The translations under genes were made by a program, and so were the position numbers. Under the pieces are notes generated by a model. The model was not told where the DNA came from. It did not search any database and worked only from the letters and a program-made list of their open reading frames with translations. A DNA stretch of 64,000 bases from Microbacterium limosum (GTDB taxonomy: Bacteria; Actinomycetota; Actinomycetes; Actinomycetales; Microbacteriaceae): contig NZ_CP137080.1 of NCBI RefSeq assembly GCF_036324365.1, positions 558,001 to 622,000 on the forward strand, in the 5' to 3' direction. Each line of letters starts with the position of its first letter. Positions within the stretch are counted from its first letter, which is position 1. Shown one piece after another: positions 44,751 to 52,056 of this stretch.

Positions 44751-46079
44751 ATGGCAAACATGCGACGGGGCAGGATCCTCGTTTCGGCGTCGGCACTCGC
44801 GGTGGGCGGACTCGTCCTCGCCGGGTGCACCGGCGGACCTGGCGCGTCCGACGGCGGCGGTGACGGCGGGGGAGGCGACAACGTCGTGACGATCTACGGC
44901 ACGATCGTCGACACCGAGGCCGAGCTGCTCAACGAATCGTGGGCGGAGTGGGAGGAGGAGAACGGAATCGACATCGAGTACGAGGCCTCCCAGGAGTTCG
45001 AGGCCCAGATCGCGGTCCGCGCGCAGGGCGGCACCCCGCCCGACCTCGCGATCTTCCCCCAGCCGGGCCTCCTCGCCGACATGGCAGACCGCGGCTATCT
45101 CGTTCCCGCGCCCGAGGCGGTGGCCGACAACGTCGCGGAGTACTGGTCGGAGGACTGGGCGGCGTACGGCACGGTGGACGGCACCCTGTACGGAGCGCCG
45201 CTGATGGCGAGCGTCAAGGGATGGATCTGGTACTCGCCGTCGACCTTCGCCGAGAACGGCTGGGAGGTGCCGACGACCTGGCAGGGGCTGCTCGATCTCA
45301 CCGCGCAGATCCAGCAGAGCACGGGGGCGCCGCCGTGGTGCGCCGGCTTCGGCTCGGACGCGGCGACCGGCTGGCCCGGCACCGACTGGATCGAGGACGT
45401 CGTCCTGCGCCAGTCCGGCACGGACGTCTACGACCAGTGGGTCGCGAACGAGGTTCCGTTCACCGACCCGCAGATCGCATCGGCGTTCGACGAGGTCGGT
45501 AAGATCCTGCTCGACCCGAACTACGTCAACGCCGGGTTCGGCGACGTCCAGTCGATCGGCACGACGCCCTTCGGCGACCCGGCCTCGGCGCTGGTGTCGG
45601 GCGACTGCCTCCTGCACCACCAGGCCTCGTTCTACGACGGCTTCATCACGGATGCCGGGGGCACCGTGGCCGAGGACGGCGACATCTGGGCCTTCCTGAC
45701 CCCGCCCTTCGAGGAGGGTGCCGAGGGTGCTGTGGTCACCGGCGGTGGCGAGATCGTCGGTGCGTTCGACGACCGCGAGGCCGTCCAGATGGTGCAGGAG
45801 TACCTGTCCAGCCCCGAGTGGGCGAACAGCCGTGTGAGCCTCGGCGGCGTCATCTCGGCCAACAACGGACTCGACCCCGAGAACGCCTCGAGCGAGATCC
45901 TCTCGGCGGCCATCGCGATCCTTCAGGATCCCGAGACGACGTTCCGCTTCGACGCGTCCGACCTGATGCCCGGCGCCGTCGGCTCGGGAACGTTCTGGGC
46001 GGGCATGCGCGACTGGGTGGGCGGCACGCCCACAGCCACGGTGCTCGAGCAGATCGAGGCGGGCTGGCCTTCCAGCTGA
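44751..46079 (+). CDS. Extracellular sugar-binding lipoprotein of an ABC importer
   Basis: 442 residues. Signal peptide with lipobox LVLAGC (lipid-modified Cys at about residue 25), a Gly/Asp-rich spacer, then a family 1 solute-binding fold: WAEWEEENGIDIEYEASQEFEAQIAVRAQGGTPPDLAIFPQPG and ASVKGWIWYSPSTFAENGWEVPTTW. The overall look matches AglE/alpha-glucoside-type binding proteins. First gene of the importer, followed by a strong hairpin before the first permease gene. Confidence 0.9.
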   Translation: MANMRRGRILVSASALAVGGLVLAGCTGGPGASDGGGDGGGGDNVVTIYGTIVDTEAELLNESWAEWEEENGIDIEYEASQEFEAQIAVRAQGGTPPDLAIFPQPGLLADMADRGYLVPAPEAVADNVAEYWSEDWAAYGTVDGTLYGAPLMASVKGWIWYSPSTFAENGWEVPTTWQGLLDLTAQIQQSTGAPPWCAGFGSDAATGWPGTDWIEDVVLRQSGTDVYDQWVANEVPFTDPQIASAFDEVGKILLDPNYVNAGFGDVQSIGTTPFGDPASALVSGDCLLHHQASFYDGFITDAGGTVAEDGDIWAFLTPPFEEGAEGAVVTGGGEIVGAFDDREAVQMVQEYLSSPEWANSRVSLGGVISANNGLDPENASSEILSAAIAILQDPETTFRFDASDLMPGAVGSGTFWAGMRDWVGGTPTATVLEQIEAGWPSS

Positions 46080-46091
46080 CCCGCGCGGCTC

Positions 46092-46123
46092 GTGGGGCCG
46101 CCCCTTTCCCGGGGCGGCCCCAC
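46092..46123 (+). terminator. Hairpin between binding-protein and permease genes
   Basis: GTGGGGCCGCCCC (46092-46104) pairs perfectly with GGGGCGGCCCCAC (46111-46123), 13 bp with a six-base loop, 12 bases after the stop codon. In importer operons such hairpins act as partial terminators or RNase barriers that leave the binding protein more abundant than the permeases. Confidence 0.75.
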
Positions 46124-46194
46124 TCCCTACCCTGGGGGCAGGCCGAGCACCTCTGCGCCGCCCCGAGTTCGACGAAGCACTCGAAAGGACCCTC

Positions 46195-47328
46195 GTGACC
46201 GCCTTCCTCCAGTGGCTGAGCACGATCTCGCCGTGGCTCGAGATCCCGATCATCATCGGTGCCTTCCTGATCGTGATCGCGCTGCTGCTCTTCTTCATCG
46301 AGATCGCCCCTCGCAAGGGGCGCATCTACACGGTCATCCGCCTCGCCGCCTGCGTCCTCATCCCCCTCGTCGTGCTGTGGGCGCTGCAGTCCTACGCGTG
46401 GGCGATCCTCGCCGCGGGGGTGATCGGTCTCCTCTTCTTCTGGCTCGATCTCCGGGCGAAGGAGGGTGCGGGGTACATGTTCCAGCTCGTCGGCTTCCTG
46501 AGCCCCGCGCTCGTCCTGCTCGTCATCGGGCTCGTGATCCCGTCCATCCAGACGGTCTTCCAGGCGTTCATGAACTCGCGCGGCACCGCCTTCGTCGGAT
46601 TCGACAACTTCGCCTGGGTCTTCTCGACCCCGAGCGGCATCCGCACGATCATCAACACCATCGTGTGGGTGCTCATCGCGCCGGTCGTGTCGACCATCGC
46701 GGGCCTGGCGTACGCGTACTTCATCGACAAGACGCGCGGTGAGAAGTACTACAAGATCCTCGTCTTCCTCCCGATGGCGATTTCATTCGTGGGGGCGTCG
46801 ATCATCTGGCGCTTCATGTACACGGCCCGTCCCAGCGATCAGAACCAGATCGGCTTCCTGAACCAGGTGATCGTGTGGCTGGGGGGCGAGCCGATCAACT
46901 TCCTCGCCGCGGAGCCGTGGAACACGCTGTTCCTCATCGTCGTGCTCATCTGGGTGCAGACCGGTTTCGCGATGGTCGTGCTGTCGGCGGCGATCAAGGG
47001 CGTGCCCACGGAACAGCTGGAGGCCGCCGAGCTCGACGGCACCAACGGGTGGCAGCGTTTCATCAACGTCGTCGTCCCCGCCATCCGGCCCTCCCTCATC
47101 GTCGTCCTGACCACGATCTCCATCGCCTCGCTGAAGGTCTTCGACATCGTCCGCACGATGACCGCCGGAGCGAACAACACCTCGGTCATCGCGAACGAGA
47201 TGTACACGCAGTTCCGCAGCTTCGAGACCGGCCGGTCCGCGGCCTTCGCCGTGATCCTGTTCGTCCTCGTGATGCCGATCATCATCTACAACGCAAGACA
47301 GCTCTCCAAGCAGAGGGAGGTGCGCTGA
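46195..47328 (+). CDS. Sugar ABC transporter permease (MalF/AglF-like) with extra N-terminal helices
   Basis: 377 residues. The C-terminal two thirds is a standard MalF-type permease with the EAA loop EAAELDGTNGWQRFINVVVPAIRP that contacts the ATPase. Before the usual first helix (LSPALVLLVIGLVIPSIQTVF) there are two to three extra hydrophobic segments (IPIIIGAFLIVIALLLFFIE, ACVLIPLVVLWALQSYAWAI). GTG start after GAAAGGA. The stop overlaps the next ATG (TGATG). Confidence 0.9.
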   Translation: MTAFLQWLSTISPWLEIPIIIGAFLIVIALLLFFIEIAPRKGRIYTVIRLAACVLIPLVVLWALQSYAWAILAAGVIGLLFFWLDLRAKEGAGYMFQLVGFLSPALVLLVIGLVIPSIQTVFQAFMNSRGTAFVGFDNFAWVFSTPSGIRTIINTIVWVLIAPVVSTIAGLAYAYFIDKTRGEKYYKILVFLPMAISFVGASIIWRFMYTARPSDQNQIGFLNQVIVWLGGEPINFLAAEPWNTLFLIVVLIWVQTGFAMVVLSAAIKGVPTEQLEAAELDGTNGWQRFINVVVPAIRPSLIVVLTTISIASLKVFDIVRTMTAGANNTSVIANEMYTQFRSFETGRSAAFAVILFVLVMPIIIYNARQLSKQREVR

Positions 47329-48299
47329 TGAGCGCAGTACAGCCCGTCGAGCTGCCCCTGGACAAAGACTCCCGCAGAGAGCTCGCCCGGGGCGAGAAGA
47401 AGGCCGAGCGGGAGGCGCTCGGTCGCACCAAGAAGCGCCTCACCTCGCGCTGGGCGACGCTCGCCGCGCTCGTCATCGCCGTCCTGTGGACGCTGCCGAC
47501 GTTCGGCGTCTTCGTCTCCTCGTTCCGTCCTCGTGAGTTGATCCAGACCACCGGCTGGTGGACGATCTTCGAGAACTGGGGCTTCACGCTCGACAACTAC
47601 GCGACCGCGCTGCAGTCGGGCAACAGCCAGCTGGACATGGCGGGCGCCTTCGTGAACTCGTTCGCGATCACGCTCCCCGCCACCGTCGTCCCGATCGTCA
47701 TCGCCTCGCTCGCGGCGTACGCGTTCGCGTGGATGGACTTCAAGGGCAAGAACATCCTCTTCCTCTTCGTGTTCGCCCTGCAGATCGTGCCGATCCAGAT
47801 GGCGCTGATCCCCCTGCTGCAGCTGTTCTCGCAGGGAACCATCTTCGGGGTGCCGGTGATCCAGGCGATCGGTGCGTCGGGCTACTCGCAGGTGTGGATC
47901 GCGCACACGATCTTCGCGCTTCCGTTGGCGATCTATCTGCTGCACAACTTCACGTCGGAGGTCCCGGCCGACGTGATCGAGGCGGCCCGCGTCGACGGTG
48001 CGGGGCACGGGCAGATCTACTTCCGGATCGTGCTGCCGCTCACCGTTCCGGCGCTCGCGTCGATCGGCATCTTCCAGTTCCTGTGGGTGTGGAACGACCT
48101 GCTCGTGGCGTTGATCTTCGCCGACGGCAACGTCGCGCCCATCACGAAGCTCCTCGCCGAGATGACGGGCAACCGCGGTCAGGACTGGTACCTGCTCACG
48201 GCGGGCGCGTTCATCGCGATCCTGGTGCCGCTCATCGTCTTCCTGGCGCTCCAGAGATACTTCGTGCGGGGGCTGCTCGCGGGCTCGACGAAGGGGTGA
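47328..48299 (+). CDS. Sugar ABC transporter permease (MalG/AglG-like)
   Basis: 323 residues, six membrane segments. A charged N-terminal stretch (RRELARGEKKAEREALGRTKKRL) precedes the first helix WATLAALVIAVLWTLPTFGVFVSS, and the EAA loop reads VIEAARVDGAGHGQIYFRIVLPL. Starts at an ATG sharing one base with the previous stop. No ATPase gene follows, so a shared MsiK/MalK-type ATPase elsewhere must energise the importer. Confidence 0.92.
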   Translation: MSAVQPVELPLDKDSRRELARGEKKAEREALGRTKKRLTSRWATLAALVIAVLWTLPTFGVFVSSFRPRELIQTTGWWTIFENWGFTLDNYATALQSGNSQLDMAGAFVNSFAITLPATVVPIVIASLAAYAFAWMDFKGKNILFLFVFALQIVPIQMALIPLLQLFSQGTIFGVPVIQAIGASGYSQVWIAHTIFALPLAIYLLHNFTSEVPADVIEAARVDGAGHGQIYFRIVLPLTVPALASIGIFQFLWVWNDLLVALIFADGNVAPITKLLAEMTGNRGQDWYLLTAGAFIAILVPLIVFLALQRYFVRGLLAGSTKG

Positions 48300-48304
48300 C
48301 ACCT

Positions 48305-48358
48305 TCCGCGTCCGGCGGCTCGATGCAGGGGGGTGGCTCGCAGTCCGCCGGACGCGGA
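48305..48358. terminator. Bidirectional terminator between the importer and DUF305 genes
   Basis: TCCGCGTCCGGCGG (48305-48318) pairs perfectly with CCGCCGGACGCGGA (48345-48358), a 14-bp stem with a 26-base loop, located between the converging stops at 48299 and 48369. Confidence 0.75.
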
Positions 48359-48368
48359 GGGTGCCGCA

Positions 48369-49055
48369 TCAGTCGGCGCTGCACCCCAGGCGCTCGGATG
48401 CCGCGGCCATCGCGTCGATCTCGAAGCGCTGCGTGTCCTTCATGCCCTGTGCGACGTGGCGGACGCGGGGCTCGGAGCCGAGCTCCAGCACCGCGTCGAC
48501 CATGTCGATCGCGCCCTCGTGGTGCGTCGTCATGAGGTCCAGGAACATGCAGTCGGCGGCCGGCCCCGACGCTGCCTCGAATGCGGAGAGCTGCGCGTCG
48601 GTCGCCATGCCCATCTGCACGAGCAGGTCCTCTCCCCTCAGCGTCTCCCCGGCGGGCGCGCCGTGGCCGTGGCCCGAGGCATCCGTCATCCACGCCATCG
48701 TCGGACCCCCCGCCTGCGGGAGGCCCCACGAGACGAGCCAGGAATACATCTCGCCCTGCTGCGCCGACTGCGCCGTGGCGATGTCGTACGCCAGCGCCCG
48801 CAGCTGCGGGTCCTCCGTCTCCCGGTACAGCGTCATCGCCATGTGCACCGCCTGAGCGTGGTGCAGCTGCATGTCGCGCGCGAAGCCGGCCTCCGGCGAC
48901 GTCGTGGTGGGGGAGGCGGCCTGGTCGAGGGCGCCGAAGGTCGTGAATCGGCCCGCCGCGAACGCCAGGGCGGCGACGGCGAGAACGGCGAGCGTCGCCA
49001 GCAGCCACCGCGGCGGGCCGCTGCGGGTCGGCCGGGCGGCGGGGTCGGCCGTCAC
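48369..49055 (-). CDS. DUF305 family membrane-anchored protein
   Basis: 228 residues. One N-terminal membrane helix (WLLATLAVLAVAALAFAAGRF), then two DUF305 repeats, each with a His pair: MQLHHAQAVHMAMTL and MTTHHEGAIDMVDAVL. A His- and Met-containing loop (TDASGHGHGAPAG) lies between. The fold is ferritin-like and His/Met-rich members are linked to copper or periplasmic stress, but no function is established here. It starts one base after the DUF3105 stop. Confidence 0.88.
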   Translation of the reverse strand: MTADPAARPTRSGPPRWLLATLAVLAVAALAFAAGRFTTFGALDQAASPTTTSPEAGFARDMQLHHAQAVHMAMTLYRETEDPQLRALAYDIATAQSAQQGEMYSWLVSWGLPQAGGPTMAWMTDASGHGHGAPAGETLRGEDLLVQMGMATDAQLSAFEAASGPAADCMFLDLMTTHHEGAIDMVDAVLELGSEPRVRHVAQGMKDTQRFEIDAMAAASERLGCSAD

Positions 49056-49056
49056 C

Positions 49057-49755
49057 TCAGACCCGGCCCTCGCCGTCGATCGCGCCGGTGCAGACCGCGT
49101 TCGGCTCGGGCGCCTGGTCGCTGCGCCAGTACTCCTCGAAGAACTGGGGGATGCGCTCGTCGTCGACCGAGTCGACCTTCAGCTGCGAGTTCCACCCGCT
49201 GAGGGTCACGGGGGAGTCCATCCCCTCGTACGGCGAGAGGATGTAGTAGCTGGAGGGCATGTAGGAGCGCAGCGTGTCGAGGTCCTCGCCCTGCACGAGC
49301 TCGGGGTCGTACGTCACCCAGATCGCGCCGTGCTCGAGGGAGTGCACCGCATACTCGTTCTGCTGCGGCTGGGAGTACTCGCCGCAGTTCAGCCAGTACT
49401 GGTTGTGCGGGCCGCCGGCGGGCGGCGTCTGCTCGTAGTCGACGGTTCCCTCCACGTGGGAGGTGTCGTGCGAGAACGTCTCGACTCCCTCGATCTGCGT
49501 CCCGGAGCCGGCTCCCGCCTCGTAGGTCGGCCGCGGCGCCGGCTGGAAGACGATCGAGGCGACGACCACGCCCACGACGGCGAGCGCGGCGACGCCTCCG
49601 ACGACCCACCACATGATGCCGGTGCGGCGCCGCTTGGCGACCTGCCGCTGGTATTCGGCGAGCTTCTCGGCCCGCTTGGCCTCACGCTGCTGCTTGACGG
49701 TCAGGGCCTGCTCGGCCTGCTTGGCGGGGTTGCCGCTGGGCTTCTTGGGGGACAT
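49057..49755 (-). CDS. DUF3105 family membrane-anchored protein
   Basis: 232 residues. A Lys/Arg-rich, coiled-coil-like N-terminus (KQAEQALTVKQQREAKRAEKLAEYQRQVAKRRR) is followed by one membrane helix (IMWWVVGGVAALAVVGVVVASIVF) and a DUF3105 extracytoplasmic domain (PPAGGPHNQYWLNCGEYSQPQQNEYAVHSLEHGAIWVTYDP) with conserved His and Cys. ATG at 49755 is the first with a normal N-terminus. The DUF3105-DUF305 pair is often linked in actinobacteria; function unknown. Confidence 0.88.
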   Translation of the reverse strand: MSPKKPSGNPAKQAEQALTVKQQREAKRAEKLAEYQRQVAKRRRTGIMWWVVGGVAALAVVGVVVASIVFQPAPRPTYEAGAGSGTQIEGVETFSHDTSHVEGTVDYEQTPPAGGPHNQYWLNCGEYSQPQQNEYAVHSLEHGAIWVTYDPELVQGEDLDTLRSYMPSSYYILSPYEGMDSPVTLSGWNSQLKVDSVDDERIPQFFEEYWRSDQAPEPNAVCTGAIDGEGRV

Positions 49756-49914
49756 GCTGCGGTGCTCTCGGCTCGACGGGTCGAAAGTGTGGCGCCGTGC
49801 GCCATCCCGCAAAGTCTATGTGCGCGCCTCGTGCCCAGCCTGGACGGCCGCTGCGAGCGCGCTAGACTGGGGATCGAATCGATTCGATCCGACTTTGGGA
49901 TCAGGAGAACCTGC
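49756..49914. promoter_or_regulatory. Promoter with 20-base perfect palindrome upstream of the MFS exporter
   Basis: TAGACT (49863-49868) is a -10 and is followed by GGATCGAATCGATTCGATCC (49871-49890), a perfect 20-base palindrome that would cover the transcription start. AGGAGA (49903-49908) is the ribosome site. The palindrome must be an operator for an unlinked regulator, since no regulator gene is adjacent. Confidence 0.65.
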
Positions 49915-51261
49915 GTGCTCGATACCGCCAACGTCCCCGTCGTCCGTCCCGGTCAGGCGGCCGAGGCCGACCGGCGACCCCGCACGGATGCGATCCGGAC
50001 CCTCGGGTCCAATCCCGCCACCGCGCCGATCATGCTCCACCCGGGCGACAGCATCTCCGCGGGCCGCCGGCTCCTGTACGTCATCCTGCTCGGCGCCCTG
50101 ACCGCCCTGGGCCCCTTCACGATCGACCTCTACCTGCCCGCGTTCCCCGTCCTGGAGACGGACTTCGACACCACCGCGGCAGCGATCCAGCTGACGCTGA
50201 CCGGCACGATGCTCGGCTTCGGGCTCGGCCAGCTGCTGGTCGGGCCGCTGAGCGACAAGGTGGGGCGCCGCATCCCCCTCCTCGCGGTCACCGCGCTGCA
50301 CGTCGTCTCGAGCGTCGCCGCGGCGCTCGCCCCGACGCTCGAGACGCTCGGCATCACTCGCGTGCTGATGGGCGCGGGCGCGGCGGCGGGCGGCGTCGTG
50401 GCGATGGCGATCGTGCGCGACCTCTTCGGGGGCCGGCGCCTCGTCGTCATGCTCTCGCGTCTTGCGCTCGTCTCCGGGGTCGCGCCCGTCGTCGCGCCTC
50501 TCATCGGCTCGGGACTTCTGCTGGTCATGCCGTGGCGCGGCCTGTTCGTGGTGCTCGCGATCTACGGCGCCGTCATGCTCGTGGCTGCGCTCATCTTCAT
50601 ACCCGAGACGCTGCCGCGCGAGCGCCGGTCCGAGCGAGGGACGACGACGGTGTGGCAGCGGTACGGCAGCGTCCTGACCGACCGGGTCTTCCTCGGCGTG
50701 CTCGTGATCGGCGGCATGACCTTCAGCGGTCTGTTCTCCTACTTGTCGGCCTCGTCGTTCCTCTTCCAAGAGAGCTTCGGCTTCGACGCGCAGCAGTACG
50801 GCCTCCTCTTCGCCGTCAACTCGATCGGGCTGGTGATCGGGGTGCAGGTCGCATCGCGGCTGGCGGCCCGGTTCGGTCCCCAGTGGGTGCTCGCGTATTC
50901 CACCGCGATGCTCTTCGTGTCGGCCGTGGCGATCATCGTCTTCGACCAGCTCGGTTTCGGCCTCTGGGGCATCCTGATTCCGCTGTTCGTCTTCATGGTG
51001 ACGTGCGGTTTCACGTTCCCGTGCGCGCAGGTGCTCGCTCTCGACCGCCACGGCAAGGCGGCGGGAACGGCCGCCTCGCTCCTGGGCGCCGTCAACTTCG
51101 GCGTCGCGGGCCTGGTCTCGCCCGTCGTGGGATGGTTGTCGGCCGATTCGGCGATCACCGGCACGACGATGGCAGCCGTGATGGCGGGCTGCGCCGTGAT
51201 CGGTATCCTCGCCCTCTGGTTCGTCGTGCGGCCGCGCAGCGTCCAGGCGCTCACGCCGTGA
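49915..51261 (+). CDS. Bcr/CflA-type multidrug MFS transporter (DHA1, 12 TM)
   Basis: 448 residues with 12 hydrophobic spans after a 45-residue polar N-terminus. ALGPFTIDLYLPAFPVLETDF and GQLLVGPLSDKVGRRIPLL (motif A) are typical of Bcr/CflA drug exporters, and RVLMGAGAAAGGVVAMAIVRDLF is the motif B region. GTG at 49915 behind AGGAGA is used; an ATG at residue 40 (MLHPGDSIS) is an alternative start. The palindrome in its promoter suggests induced expression. Confidence 0.87.
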   Translation: MLDTANVPVVRPGQAAEADRRPRTDAIRTLGSNPATAPIMLHPGDSISAGRRLLYVILLGALTALGPFTIDLYLPAFPVLETDFDTTAAAIQLTLTGTMLGFGLGQLLVGPLSDKVGRRIPLLAVTALHVVSSVAAALAPTLETLGITRVLMGAGAAAGGVVAMAIVRDLFGGRRLVVMLSRLALVSGVAPVVAPLIGSGLLLVMPWRGLFVVLAIYGAVMLVAALIFIPETLPRERRSERGTTTVWQRYGSVLTDRVFLGVLVIGGMTFSGLFSYLSASSFLFQESFGFDAQQYGLLFAVNSIGLVIGVQVASRLAARFGPQWVLAYSTAMLFVSAVAIIVFDQLGFGLWGILIPLFVFMVTCGFTFPCAQVLALDRHGKAAGTAASLLGAVNFGVAGLVSPVVGWLSADSAITGTTMAAVMAGCAVIGILALWFVVRPRSVQALTP

Positions 51262-51296
51262 CCGGCGGCGGGCGTCCGCGCTGGCACAATGGCGCG

Positions 51297-51965
51297 ATGG
51301 ATGCCCCACACCCCGCCCGTATACGCACCTGGCTCATCGTCGGCGCCGCGCTGGCCGTGCTCGGAATCGCGCTCGGCGCGTGGATCAGCATCGGGCGGGG
51401 CAACGATCCCTTCGCGGTGGACGCGGCGTGGTCCGCGTGGCTCGCGGCCGGTCGCACGGAGATCCTGCTCTCGTTCTCCTACGCCATGAACTTCCTCGGC
51501 GGCGGCTGGTTCGGCATCCTCGCCCTGCCGCTGGCGGTGGTCGCCGTCCTGCTCGTGCTGCGACGCCCGTGGGCGGCGGCGTACTTCCTCGTGGCATCCG
51601 CGGTGTCGGCGGGTCTCGTGCAGGTGTGCAAGCACCTCTTCGGGCGTGCGCGGCCCGAGGAGATCATCGTCGTGTCCGACTTCGGATCGTTCCCCTCCGG
51701 TCACGTCGCCAACGCCGCGACGATCGCGGTCGCGCTCTTCGTCGTCTTCCCGGGTGTCTGGGTGGCCATCGCCGGAGCGGCATGGACGACGCTGATGGCG
51801 TTCTCCCGCACATACCTCGGCGCGCACTGGCTCAGCGACACTCTCGGTGGGGCCCTGCTCGGGGCGGGATCGGCGTTGCTGGTCGCGGTGCTCTTCGCGC
51901 GGCTGCTCGACAGCGAGTTCCGTCGACGGGCGGGATCGCGTCCCGTCGCGGAGGTGGCGTCCTGA
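51297..51965 (+). CDS. PAP2-family membrane phosphatase
   Basis: 222 residues, about five to six membrane helices. The three acid-phosphatase motifs are present: KHLFGRARP, PSGH and SRTYLGAHWLSDTLGG with its catalytic histidines. Likely dephosphorylates a lipid phosphate such as undecaprenyl pyrophosphate or phosphatidic acid at the outer face of the membrane. The ATG is 7 bases after CACAAT (51285-51290), suggesting leaderless expression. Confidence 0.9.
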   Translation: MDAPHPARIRTWLIVGAALAVLGIALGAWISIGRGNDPFAVDAAWSAWLAAGRTEILLSFSYAMNFLGGGWFGILALPLAVVAVLLVLRRPWAAAYFLVASAVSAGLVQVCKHLFGRARPEEIIVVSDFGSFPSGHVANAATIAVALFVVFPGVWVAIAGAAWTTLMAFSRTYLGAHWLSDTLGGALLGAGSALLVAVLFARLLDSEFRRRAGSRPVAEVAS

Positions 51966-52056
51966 GCGCCCCGGGTTCACGGTCGGGCGCTGAGAGGGCC
52001 CTGGCTCGGTCCCTATCGGCATAGGTAATCCGCCTCTCGAGGCGTACCATGGCCGC

